Assembly (NCBI GenBank): GCA_022925895.1
Contig: JAKSYS010000173.1
Coordinates: 32,126-96,125, forward strand
DNA length: 64,000 bases
Reading direction: 5' to 3'
Origin: Fragilaria crotonensis
Taxonomy: Eukaryota > Bacillariophyta > Fragilariophyceae > Fragilariales > Fragilariaceae
Part shown: positions 41,530-50,745 of the stretch, in pieces
Layout of the letters: each line of letters begins with the position of its first letter
How positions within the stretch are numbered: position 1 is the first letter of the stretch
Position numbers and translations under genes: made by a program
The notes under the pieces: generated by a model
Told to the model about the DNA's origin: nothing
Databases searched by the model: none
Seen by the model: the letters and a program-made list of their open reading frames with translations, nothing else

Positions 41530-43298
41530 GGCAGACAGCATTTTTTAGTCAAATGACGCAATCATGACGAAAAATTGATGTTCTTCATAACGGTTCAAAC
41601 TGTATGCTTCCTGCCTCCTCAGCCGGCTGACTCGTTCCGAAATTTTTGAGTTGCAAGATTTAAGGCAATCTTGTATCGCAACTCAAATGTTATTATTTTT
41701 GTGATCTTCCCACCAAAAATCACTCATGTATGGCTCTTCTGAGAAGGCGGCTCTTCTGTTCTTATTGATCACATCTACACTCCTTCCTGTTCTGTATGAA
41801 TACTTTTTGCAACAACAGGAGAGGAAGAAGAAGAGGAACATCAGTGCTATTGAAGAATCTCTTGTTTCGGTGGCCGAAATGGCCCTTCAAGTTCGACGAC
41901 AACTGGACAATCAAGAAATGGAGGGAGGAGGCGATAGGAGGAAGCGTCGGAGGAGGTCTCATTTCAGACATGAACGTGCGGAACAGGCTGTATACGAGGA
42001 CTACTTTGCACCAACTCCTATCTTTAATGACAGACAATTTGAACGAATCTACAGGGTAAGCAAGTCAATCGTGCAACAGCTGTTTGACATCTGTGCTCGA
42101 ACCGATCCATTCTTTACTGCCCAACGCGACGTTAGTGGAAGGTTCAATATTGGACCACTTGTGAAGGTCCTGATGGCTTTGAAGCTAATTGGCTTTGGTT
42201 GCTCGCCAAGTGCATTCCAAGATTACTTTCAAATGAGTGTCACAACGGCACGCCTTTGCCTTCTGAAGTTCTGTCGTATCATTTCAACAGATGAATCATT
42301 ACGAAGTGTTTTTGCGAGAGTCATGACGCGTGCAGATGCAAGGAGAGTCTGTGCCATTCATGAAGAAAATCATGGCGTCGCAGGAATGATTGGAAGTCTG
42401 GATTGTATGCACGTATTTTGGAAGAATTGCCCCGTGGCCTGGCAAGGATCTCAGACCGGAAAGGCAGGTAAGCCAACCATTGTACTCGAAGCATTCGCCG
42501 ATCACAACTTGTGGTTTTGGCACCACTCCTTTGGGTGGCCGGGATCACTTAACGACATCAACATCTGGAATCGGAGTTGTCTCTTGAAAGCCTTTCTTGA
42601 TGGTTCATTTGCTGCAAATGTTGATTTCGAGTATGCCATCGGTGATAAAGTATTCCAACGCCTTTGGCTTGCAGTTGATGGGATTTATCCCGAGCTGTCA
42701 AGGTTCGTCAAAACAATTGAAGAGCCTGTGAATCGAAAATCAATTGTATTTGCAAAGTGGCAAGAAGCTACAAGAAAGGATATTGAGCGAGCATTTGGGG
42801 TTTTGCAGCGTAAGTTTCAGGTCCTTGTAAGAAAGATCGAGCTCTGGTATGTTGGTGACATTGGTGCTCTTGTGAACACCGCCATTATACTCCACAACAT
42901 GATGGTGGCACAAAGGATTGACAACGATGAGACCGAATGTGAGTCATTCTAAGCTTTTGCAAATTTAGATGCGGAAAACGACAAAGCACAACAAGATTGC
43001 AACAACGAACAAGAGCAACAAGATGTCGATCGTAGGATTGCGGAGATTGATTTACACCGCCGCCTTTATGAAACGACTAACACTGAACGAGAAGAGCTTA
43101 CGAATCAACAGAAGGCAGTACTTGATTCGCTTCGATTGCAGTATGCTCAGAGGCGAGGGCAGTGCTTGTATGATCGGACCGAACACCACCGATTGAGAGA
43201 TGCCTGTATCGAACAAATTGCTACTAGTAGCTCGTAGCATTTAATGGTTGAGTTAGCAATCGCAATTGTTGTTGTAACATCAGAATGTGCTGTCTGCC
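41530..43298 (+). mobile_element. PIF/Harbinger element inside the H2 leader
   Basis: An 11-bp inverted repeat, GGCAGACAGCA (41530-41540) and its complement (43288-43298), encloses a PIF-type transposase gene. Flanking TAA and TGA could be a mutated TWA duplication. The H2 leader resumes to the right, confirming insertion. Outer borders are uncertain by a few tens of bases. Confidence 0.65.
41726..43237 (+). CDS. PIF/Harbinger transposase (Plant_tran/DDE_Tnp_4 type) with one in-frame stop
   Basis: Starts at the ATG at 41726. Residues 1-95 include a hydrophobic start and a basic region (RRKRRRRSHFRHERAEQA). The catalytic domain shows GSLDCMHVFWKNCP (first Asp), WPGSLNDINIWNRS (second Asp) and KDIERAFGVLQRKFQ (catalytic Glu), followed by NTAIILHNMMV; this is the DDE layout of PIF transposases. 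A TAA at 42950-42952 ends the first 408 codons, but the same frame stays open for 94 more codons to 43235, with a coiled-coil-like tail (LHRRLYETTNTEREEL). So the protein was about 500 residues and carries a late nonsense change, or the stop is read through. The catalytic domain lies before the stop. Confidence 0.85.
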
Positions 43299-43507
43299 TG
43301 ATCCTCGTAGTTTGCTTTAATAAGAAGGCGGATTTGTTAGTAATGATTCCTACGACGGAAATTCAAAATTGTACTTCGGGAGTTACGGATCAACTCCGTA
43401 GGATTCAGTACTGAAAATCACGCGCCAGTTTTCCAGATTTGTTTTATTTGAATAATCAACGCACAAGCAACATCACCTTTCACCACTAACAATAAATCAC
43501 CATTGTC

Positions 43508-43815
43508 ATGCTTCCATGCAAAGCTCAACAAAAGGCAAGGCCCATCACCCTCAGACCTGATGGTGTTGGTGCCACTCTTGAAGATCTTCCTCCCGCAGTT
43601 TTTCCACTTCAGTGTGTTCAAGATCTTTTTACATTCTCTCCTTTTGGTCTTAGCTGCCGTCAGTGCGAGAAGCAGGTGCAGATTAAATTTGATGAAAGAT
43701 GTAACAGAGATCATCTGAAAAAGCATTGCATGGACAGTAGAATGTCTACAGTGCGTTCTTTATTGCTCGGATTTAGAAAACGAGTTAACGTTATCAAGGC
43801 AACGGGCAATATTGA
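43508..43815 (+). pseudogene. Helicase H2, N-terminal zinc-finger segment
   Basis: ATG at 43508. It carries LFTFSPFGLSCRQC and DHLKKHCMDSRMSTVRSLL, matching the first zinc finger of H3, and stops being homologous after GNIDP at 43815, exactly where terminal module T5 begins. A further ~145 residues present in H3 are missing before coding resumes at about 44106. Confidence 0.75.
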
Positions 43816-44105
43816 CCCTAAGGAAAAGGGGTTCGAACTGGATAAAAAATCCTCAAGTATAGATGCTTTTACTTGATACGTCCGGAGTGGTGAATTTACG
43901 TCCGGAGGGGGAATTTTGACGTCCGGAGGGATATTTTACTTAGGAATTATCACGTCCGGAGGAGAATCACTCCCCATGCGGAGACAACATCACGTATGTA
44001 AAACATGGTATTGTTAGAATGTTTTCGTACACCAAATTTGGAGCTGTGCACTCCAAACACCGATGTCAGTGCTGCTTTCATGTCCACTGTTTGCCTCATT
44101 TTGTT
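43816..44105 (+). repeat. Terminal module T5 and short flank inside the H2 coding region
   Basis: CCCTAAGGAAAAGGGGTTCG, the AT-rich core, then five copies of ACGTCCGGAGG/GG (43898, 43914, 43930, 43960). Helicase coding follows within about 150 bp, so this is a short derivative insertion without a gene. Confidence 0.75.
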
Positions 44106-45464
44106 TGAAGATCTGTTGTGCAAGTGCCTACCACTGTTCTCAACATCCATGGTTTCAGTATTCCAGTGGTTAAACTTCATCAGCTTGTTGAAGTCTGGCT
44201 TCTGAACTATGCTCAGAAGAATATCAAAATGGTGCCTGGTGATCTTCGTGCTGCTTTGCAAACATTTGAAGGTGGTGAAATTGAAGATGTGTCACAACAA
44301 TGCACATATGCCATGCAACACGATCCATCTACTTTACTATTTGAACTCAAAAAGCTTTTATCATATTCATTCCGACGAGGTCTGTTTGCCAACAAGCAAT
44401 TCAATCACCAAGACGGATTTTCAATTGCATACTTTCTGAAGGATTTGATGCTCGAAATACCACCTTCAGTGCAACATCATCCATTGGCAGTTGAATTCTG
44501 TTTAATGTCGGGATTCCGTGACCAAAAAGAGGATTCCAAAATCAAAATGATCTCGTGTGACACTGTTTCCTCGCTCATTGCAAAGGTAACATCCATTTTG
44601 AAAGCTGGTATTTGTTCCGCTATATGTTCGTTTTCAGAAGACGCTTTCACGTTACATGGTCCCGCTCTCAACACCACAGTACGAAAATCGCATGTCATCC
44701 ATTCTCTGTCACCAATCCTCCGTCAAATTCGTGAAATGCACCGCAGACTCCCCAAAAGGAGGAAGACGACACTCGATGAAAAGGGGAACATCGTCGATGA
44801 TCAGTTTTCTTTTCTGTTTGATGTTTGGTCGCAAATTGTACCAAAGACAGTGTATTTGATGAGGGTGGCAATTTCAAAATTAGCAGAGGGAACTTGGTGG
44901 GAACCGGTAGTCAATGTTCTGAGCAATATAAAGGTCCACGTTGATTGTGACACAGGTGACCTCTTTCTTGCGGATGTGAGTCCCGTGTGGAAACAAGGTT
45001 CCCTTTTTTCTCTGGATTGTTTTGACCACTTTACGACACTTTTAGAAATGTCTTTCCACGGTTTTGGTGGTGGTTCCGCAAGGTTGAATGAGCTCCGTGA
45101 TCCGACAATGTTCCACTGTCTCTACACAAACGGTACGGTCTATTACACACTTTCTTCATTGAAAGGGTTCAATAGCGCATCACGACGCACTTGCAAGGAA
45201 TTTGAGCGCAAGCTACCCCCAGTTATCTCCAGATACTTTTTGTTGTTTCGATCTCTGATCCAAACGAAAGCAAGCAGTATATTATGCAGCAACACCAGTG
45301 ACAACAATCAGAATCTCATATTCCCGACAAGGATTGATCGTTCCGTCATTCAACCATCACATATCATCCGAGACATTTTTTCCTTATCGGCGATTCCGAA
45401 CATGACACAAGTACGGCACTTTTGGGCTGGTGTATCTAACTTTGTGACACGTGGTGGCCACCAA
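44106..45464 (+). pseudogene. Helicase H2, middle segment
   Basis: An open frame of about 450 codons aligned with H3 residues from about 255 (LVEVWLLNYAQKNIKMVPG) to RHFWAGVSNFVT. There is no internal frameshift, but there is no start codon, and the helicase motor is absent because T6 interrupts it at 45465. Conserved blocks: LQTFEGGEIEDVSQQCTYAM, EMHRRLPKRRKTTLDEKG and MSFHGFGGGSARLNELRDP. These belong to the long region between the zinc fingers and the motor; function unknown. Confidence 0.75.
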
Positions 45465-45593
45465 CCTAAGGGGGCCGGCTTTTATGTCAATAAAATATCA
45501 TAAGGTATGGATACTTTTATTAGATACGTCGTGAGTGATTTTTGTACGTCGGGAGGGACATTTTTGTACGTCGAGAGGGATCCCCCAGTAATG
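45465..45593 (+). repeat. Terminal module T6, 5' end of H3
   Basis: CCTAAGGGGGCCGGC, an AT-rich core with ACTTTTATTAGATA, then TACGTCGTGAG, GTACGTCGGGAGGG and GTACGTCGAGAGGG; a further copy lies at about 45618. It interrupts the H2 coding region. Confidence 0.8.
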
Positions 45594-45747
45594 ATTCCTA
45601 CGTTGGACGCTCGATTTTGTACGTCGGGAGTTACGATCGATCCACGTAGAATTCGGTACTATCGAAATTGGCGCGGCCCCCGACTGACTTTATTTCACAG
45701 GCACACAAACAACACGGCTCATCCATAACAAACTCATCATTCCCATC

Positions 45748-48700
45748 ATGCCATCATCAAGCACTCCTCCAACACAAATGGTTAACGGAAGTATCAGTCC
45801 TGTTGTTTCCGTCCGTCTTCCGGTGCAAAGCACCGAGATCAACCCCCTTGATCCTATTCGAGAACTTTTCACTTTCTCACCATTCGGCCTTTGCTGCCGT
45901 CAATGCAATGCTCACAACAAGATTAACATGGAAGAGAGATCCATCCGCGATCACCTTAAAAAACATCACATGGACAGTAGAATGTCTACAGTCCGTTCCG
46001 TGTTGAACGAATTTACTAAAAGAGTACTCGTTGCGAAGGAATCCTGCACCATAGAGCCGTACCGTAGTGACAAAAAAACTTATACAGGATATTCCTGCAC
46101 TTGCGGTTCCGTCTTTCCGAGGAAAGATAATGCTCTTCGACATTGCAAAAATATGGGTTGCAATGAGTTGCAGCTGCAGAAAGTTGAACTCATCAAACTC
46201 TGCTGTGGTCGCTACATATCAGAAACTCAAGTTTGCTTGTTTTTCGAGGAGAGACCAGCTCGCATCACACAGCAGTTTGATTATTGTGAAGCGAGAGGTG
46301 TTCTACAACCCTTTCTTCTGCAGAGAGAGAAACATGATCATACATACACTCATATGTACACCCCTCTTATAACCCAATGCGGTGGCGCAATGCATTTTGC
46401 AATGAAAATTGAAAACAACTTTACAGCCATCCATTCCCCACCAGATTCACTCAATGAGTCTATGTTGATAAAGATCCACGAGCTTGCCGAAATTTGGCTC
46501 CTGAACTTTGCCCAAATGAACATCATGATGGTCCCAGGCAATCTCCGTGCAGGATTACAAACATTTGAAGGTGGAGAAGTCGATGATGTGTCACAACGCT
46601 GCACTTACGCGATGCAACATGATCCATCAACTTTATTTATTGAACTCAAGAAGCTCTTATCTTTTGCATACCGACGAGGCCTTTTCGTCGCCAAACCTTT
46701 GAACCACCAAGATGCATTTTCAATCCCATACTTTTTGAAGGATCTGATGCTTGAAATCCCATTGTCAGTCCAATATCATCCCCTAGCCGTTGAGTTCTGC
46801 TTGATGTCAGGATTCCGTGTTCAAAAGGCAGGTTCCAAAATCAAAATGATCTCATGCGACACTGTTTCCTCTGTTATTGCAAAGGTAGCATCAGTCTTGA
46901 AAGCTGCAATTTGTTCAGTTATATGCTCATTCTCAGAAGACACTTTCACGATACACGGTCCCGCACTTATCACAGCAGTACGAAAATCTCACGTTCTCCA
47001 TAGTCTGTCACCGATGCTCCGTCAAATTCGCGAAATGCACCGTCGACTACCCAAACGGAGGAAAACAACACTCGATGAAACTGGAAACATTGTGGTAGAT
47101 CAGTTTTTGTTTCTTTTTGACGACTGGTCCAAAATTATTCCTAAGACTGTGCTCTTGATGAAGGTTGCGGTTTCAAATTTGGCAGATGGGATCTGGTGGG
47201 AGCCTGTGGTTGATGTTCTTACTGATATAAATGTTCACGCGGATCGTGACACGGGTGACCTTTTTCTAGCAGATGTGAGCCCCGTGTGGAAACAAGGTTC
47301 TCTTTTTCCAATGGATCATTTTGACCATTTCATGGCACTTTTAAAAATGTCTTTCCACGGTTTCGGCGGGGGCTCTGCTCGGTTGAACGAGCTTCGTGAA
47401 CCTACAATGTTCAACTGCCTCTTCACAAACAGTACGGTGTATTACACACTGTCTTCCTTGAAAGGTTTCAACAGCTCATCACGACGCACTAGTAAGGAAA
47501 TCGAACGCAAGCTACCACCCGTTATCTCCAGATACTTCCTATTGTTTCGATCTCTGATCCAAACAAAAGCAAGTATGTTCACCAGCAACAGCAACATTAA
47601 CAATCTCATGTTCCCTACAAGGGCAAATCCTTCTGCCATCCGACCGTCACACATCATCCGAGATCTCTTTTCGCTATCGTCAATTCCAAACATGACACAA
47701 GTTCGACACTTTTGGGCTGGTCTTTCTAACTTCGTGACCGGTGGTCACGACAAGCCCAACCACTTTTTGTCGTCGAATTCCATGGGAGCTTCCAAAATGG
47801 GTCATTCTTCATCAACTCATTCCTTTGCCTACTCCAGCCAGCAAGTCGGTTCAGAAGAGGCACACTTCAACTCCTATCATTTTGCAATTGGTGACACCTC
47901 GTATCAAATATCCAAATTCACCGAAAGACTTTCCTTGGCAGACCTTCGCAATGCAATGCGACTTCGGTATCCAAGTTTGGTAAGTCCAAGCAATGGTCAC
48001 GGCCACTATTTGTCTGTGCAGCAAAAAGAGTTGGTTGAGTTTGGGTACAGTGCCGAGTTCAACAACAAGCCACAGCATTGCATAGCTCTACTCGCTCCAG
48101 GCGAGGGAAAGTCGGAGACCTATATAATTCCAACTATCGCTCGCAACCTCGCCAACCATAAATCAAAGACAATCATCCACATTTCACCATTTCGATTCTT
48201 GGCTGGGTATCAGTTTGCAATGGCATCCGCGGCGTTCGAGATGCTTTCCCTACAGTCCACCATCTGTGTTTTTTCTGGTGGAGACATCACCTCTGATGGT
48301 GCACTACCAGAAGAACTTCGGGAGAAAGATAGCCTTCCAAGCTTACTTTTCTTGAACCTGGATGCCGTTAACAATTTGTTCAAGTACTTCTCCGAAGTAT
48401 TCAAGTCTTGGGTGGATGTCGTTGATAAAATTGTAATCGACGAAGTCCACACCATACTTTCTGAAATGAGCTTTCGCGACAAATATAGGGTTTATTCAGA
48501 ACTCCCAAGTCTGGGTATTCCCATTGTTGTCATGAGTGGCTCGCTTCCAACTTTTGCCGTTAAAAGATTTGCTAAGCAACTTGGATTATCGAGAACCCAC
48601 GACCTCAGTGATGTCAAACTTATCCTCGGGAGTCATGTTGTCGGTGGGTTCCCACAGGGGTTCGAAATCAAAGTGTCAATTACTTCGCGATATACATATG

Positions 48701-49470
48701 TTGCTGCTCACTTTGTCAAAACAAAATTGGAATCTGGAAGTGGACTTGCTGCTGTTCACGTTGTTGTTGCAGAAAGAAGCAAGGATGGGACTTTCCTATT
48801 GGATCACTTATTCCCTAGGTTCAACTGCAAATTTGTTTCCTCCGACTCCTCACAAGAAGAAGTCAATCAAATTGCCGCAGAATGGAGCAAAGGACAGTTG
48901 GATGTCCTCATATCAACCACAATGGGATTGGTCGGCAATGAAAATCCTTCCTGCAGATATTTGGTTTGTGTTGGCTATCTGTATGACTCCATGCAGATCG
49001 TCCAGTTCTTAGGTCGCTTGAGGAACAGCATGCGAATGAACTTCGGCCAAGTGCTATTTGCCGTACCTGACAACCTTTCTAATCACCGCATCATCGATGA
49101 CAATCTCAGGTATACAAGGCTCCTGAACGAAGGATTCATATCAGCACAAGATCACGCCAACTTCACAGCTGTCATGACATCATCGGGTGTTCGCGATTGG
49201 CTTTCCAATGCTTCCCAAGGTCATTGCGGTTGTGCAGTGCAAATTTTGTCAACCATGTTTGGAAGAGAAGCGACCGAAACTTGTGGAGCCTGCCCCTTCT
49301 GCCGCAGCATTCCACTGACAACTCTCCAAACCGAAGCAACCGGACGTATTCAATTGGCGAAGGAGAACGAAAACGCCTCACAACGCGTACTTTCGAAACT
49401 CGCATTTGCCTGTCCAGTATGTGGAGACCCCATGTCGAGGGATACCTCTCCTCAAGGGACCTGGAAGTAA
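45748..49470 (+). CDS. Zinc-finger RecQ-like SF2 helicase H3, intact 1240-codon frame
   Basis: N-terminus: C2H2-like finger 1 (C50, C53, H69, H74) in SPFGLCCRQC...RDHLKKHH, and finger 2 (C117, C119, H132, C138). Such paired fingers recall OrsD-type N-termini fused to RecQ helicases in fungi. A region of about 600 residues of unknown fold follows. Motor: LAPGEGKSE (Walker A, near 783), FSGGDITSDG, VIDEVHTIL (DExH, near 897; H4 has DEAH), VMSGSLPTF (motif III, near 930), ISTTMGLVG and QFLGRLRN (motif VI, near 1086, with Asn for the usual last Arg). A Cys cluster (CGCAVQI...CGACPFC) resembles the RecQ zinc region. It would be a 3'-5' DNA helicase. Finger 2 is lost in H2. The frame ends in CPVCGDP, and a +1 frame continues. 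Confidence 0.85.
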   Translation: MPSSSTPPTQMVNGSISPVVSVRLPVQSTEINPLDPIRELFTFSPFGLCCRQCNAHNKINMEERSIRDHLKKHHMDSRMSTVRSVLNEFTKRVLVAKESCTIEPYRSDKKTYTGYSCTCGSVFPRKDNALRHCKNMGCNELQLQKVELIKLCCGRYISETQVCLFFEERPARITQQFDYCEARGVLQPFLLQREKHDHTYTHMYTPLITQCGGAMHFAMKIENNFTAIHSPPDSLNESMLIKIHELAEIWLLNFAQMNIMMVPGNLRAGLQTFEGGEVDDVSQRCTYAMQHDPSTLFIELKKLLSFAYRRGLFVAKPLNHQDAFSIPYFLKDLMLEIPLSVQYHPLAVEFCLMSGFRVQKAGSKIKMISCDTVSSVIAKVASVLKAAICSVICSFSEDTFTIHGPALITAVRKSHVLHSLSPMLRQIREMHRRLPKRRKTTLDETGNIVVDQFLFLFDDWSKIIPKTVLLMKVAVSNLADGIWWEPVVDVLTDINVHADRDTGDLFLADVSPVWKQGSLFPMDHFDHFMALLKMSFHGFGGGSARLNELREPTMFNCLFTNSTVYYTLSSLKGFNSSSRRTSKEIERKLPPVISRYFLLFRSLIQTKASMFTSNSNINNLMFPTRANPSAIRPSHIIRDLFSLSSIPNMTQVRHFWAGLSNFVTGGHDKPNHFLSSNSMGASKMGHSSSTHSFAYSSQQVGSEEAHFNSYHFAIGDTSYQISKFTERLSLADLRNAMRLRYPSLVSPSNGHGHYLSVQQKELVEFGYSAEFNNKPQHCIALLAPGEGKSETYIIPTIARNLANHKSKTIIHISPFRFLAGYQFAMASAAFEMLSLQSTICVFSGGDITSDGALPEELREKDSLPSLLFLNLDAVNNLFKYFSEVFKSWVDVVDKIVIDEVHTILSEMSFRDKYRVYSELPSLGIPIVVMSGSLPTFAVKRFAKQLGLSRTHDLSDVKLILGSHVVGGFPQGFEIKVSITSRYTYVAAHFVKTKLESGSGLAAVHVVVAERSKDGTFLLDHLFPRFNCKFVSSDSSQEEVNQIAAEWSKGQLDVLISTTMGLVGNENPSCRYLVCVGYLYDSMQIVQFLGRLRNSMRMNFGQVLFAVPDNLSNHRIIDDNLRYTRLLNEGFISAQDHANFTAVMTSSGVRDWLSNASQGHCGCAVQILSTMFGREATETCGACPFCRSIPLTTLQTEATGRIQLAKENENASQRVLSKLAFACPVCGDPMSRDTSPQGTWK

Positions 49471-49816
49471 GTCTTTGCCCGAAAATAAACATGTTTGTTT
49501 TCAATGGAAAATGTGCTACGCGTGTGGTGTGGGTACACATGATCGCAAGCTTTGCCCCTTTAAAAAGGATTACATCAATATCCGAGCCTGTTGCGAGTGC
49601 TGGGTTATGAAAGGTGCAGGAGGTTCCGCAAAGCACGAGATCAGCAGCTGCCCCGTGAAAGGCCGATTGCGCAGGTTACTTTCACACGATTTCGTACGCT
49701 CAAAATCGCAGGGAACCTTTCAATCGTACATCGAACAAATTTACACCTCCCGGGAATCTTTCTGTCGGTTCTTGACCTCCCAGGAGACGGCATTAAAAAC
49801 ACCAACGCATTATTAG
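49406..49816 (+). CDS. Zinc-knuckle C-terminal frame of H3, +1 relative to the helicase
   Basis: Overlaps the helicase frame by about 65 nt and lies in its +1 frame. It encodes GPGSKSLPENKHVCFQWK, then CYACGVGTHDRKLCPF (C-x2-C-x4-H-x4-C zinc knuckle), CCECW, and a SSCPVKGRLRRLLSH block with an alpha-helical tail. The same frame in the same relative phase follows helicase H4, with strong conservation. It is either the C-terminal domain of the helicase reached by +1 frameshifting, or a separately translated protein. Zinc knuckles bind single-stranded nucleic acids. Confidence 0.7.
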   Translation: MPVQYVETPCRGIPLLKGPGSKSLPENKHVCFQWKMCYACGVGTHDRKLCPFKKDYINIRACCECWVMKGAGGSAKHEISSCPVKGRLRRLLSHDFVRSKSQGTFQSYIEQIYTSRESFCRFLTSQETALKTPTHY

Positions 49817-49972
49817 ATGTTTCGTGCCATTCCATCTATGCGCTCGACTCCCTTGACTTAAACTCCAATCAGCATTACAATAATTCGTTTTATGATTTTC
49901 ACGACTTATCGCTGCACTTTTTTGTGTGTTCACTTCCGAAAACACCGGGTGCCGATCGACTTCAGGCGTACT

Positions 49973-50145
49973 CCCTAAGGAAAAGGGGTTCAAAGTAGAT
50001 AAAAAATCCTCAAGTATATACATATTTTTACTTGAGGCCTCCGGAGCAACTTTATTTAGAGAATTTAGCTCCGGAGCCAATTTTGAACCTCCGGAGCTGC
50101 CTGTTTATTTAAGGAAATGTGCATTCGGAGCTACACAGGGAGGCA
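49973..50145 (+). repeat. Terminal module T7
   Basis: CCCTAAGGAAAAGGGGTTC, the AT-rich core, then four to five copies of GCCTCCGGAGC / AGCTCCGGAGCC. Closest to T5 in its first 40 bases. No gene follows before the minisatellite. Confidence 0.8.
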
Positions 50146-50332
50146 CAGAGCTCATCGTGTGTTATTTTCTGGTAATAACTTCTTGCGTAGCCACTTTTCC
50201 ACCAAAAAAGTGGAGTATGACATCCAGTAAATCTAAATACGTACAGTGTCATACCGCTGTAACGTACAATACTGTAGTTTTTAAACGAAATACAGTTGAT
50301 TCATCATACTGTTGTCTGCATTTGTCACATAC
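50146..50332. other. Short interior after T7, nothing recognised
   Basis: No gene or repeat. Confidence 0.4.
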
Positions 50333-50741
50333 AAGTACCCACTAGTAAAAGTACCTACTAGTACAAGTACTCACTAGTCAAGTACCTACTAGTACAAGTA
50401 CTACTAGTACAAGGTCTACTAGTACAAGTACATACTAGTACAAGTACCACTAGTACAAGTACCACTAGTACAAGCACCTACTAGTACAAGTACCTACAGT
50501 ACAAGCACATACTAGTACAAGTGTTACATACAAGTACCACTAGTACAAGTACCTACTAGTACAAGTACCTACTAGTACAAGCAAATCTACTAGCAAGTAC
50601 CTACTAGTACAAGTACCTACTAGTACAAGTACCTACTTAGTACAAGTACCTACTAGTACAAGTACCTACTAGTACAAGTACCTACTAGTACAAGTACCTA
50701 CTAGTACAAGTACTCTGCTAGTACGAGTACCTACTAGTGTA
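50333..50741. repeat. 16-bp minisatellite, CTACTAGTACAAGTAC
   Basis: About 25 copies, regular toward the right and degenerate toward the left, with the palindromes ACTAGT and GTAC in every unit. It ends 5 bp before terminal module T8. Confidence 0.93.
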
Positions 50742-50745
50742 AAAA

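Larger units (their letters stand above)
41416..45464 (+). mobile_element. Helicase element H2, with a PIF element inside; truncated on the right
   Basis: It begins with terminal module T4. The leader resumes after the PIF insertion at about 43299 and matches the H3 leader (AGTAATGATTCCTACG, CGGGAGTTACG, CGGTACT/CAGTACTG). Coding starts at 43508 and is interrupted by T5. It is cut at 45464 by terminal module T6, in the helicase coding region before the Walker motif. Confidence 0.7.
45465..49972 (+). mobile_element. Helicase element H3, best-preserved copy
   Basis: Terminal module T6, a 150-bp leader, a 1240-codon helicase frame, an overlapping zinc-knuckle frame to 49816, and 150 bp of 3' sequence up to terminal module T7 at 49973. 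The right end of the element is not identified; T7 may have replaced it. Confidence 0.7.

Noticed and set aside
43816-43850. A tRNA gene suggested by GGTTCGAAC
   Set aside because: No cloverleaf or A box; the word is part of the shared terminal module.
45465-49972. Helitron identity for the helicase elements
   Set aside because: The motor is RecQ-like rather than Pif1-like, there is no Rep/HUH motif, and the ends do not start TC or end CTRR.
50333-50741. CRISPR-like or telomeric array
   Set aside because: A simple 16-bp minisatellite without spacers and without TTAGGG units.
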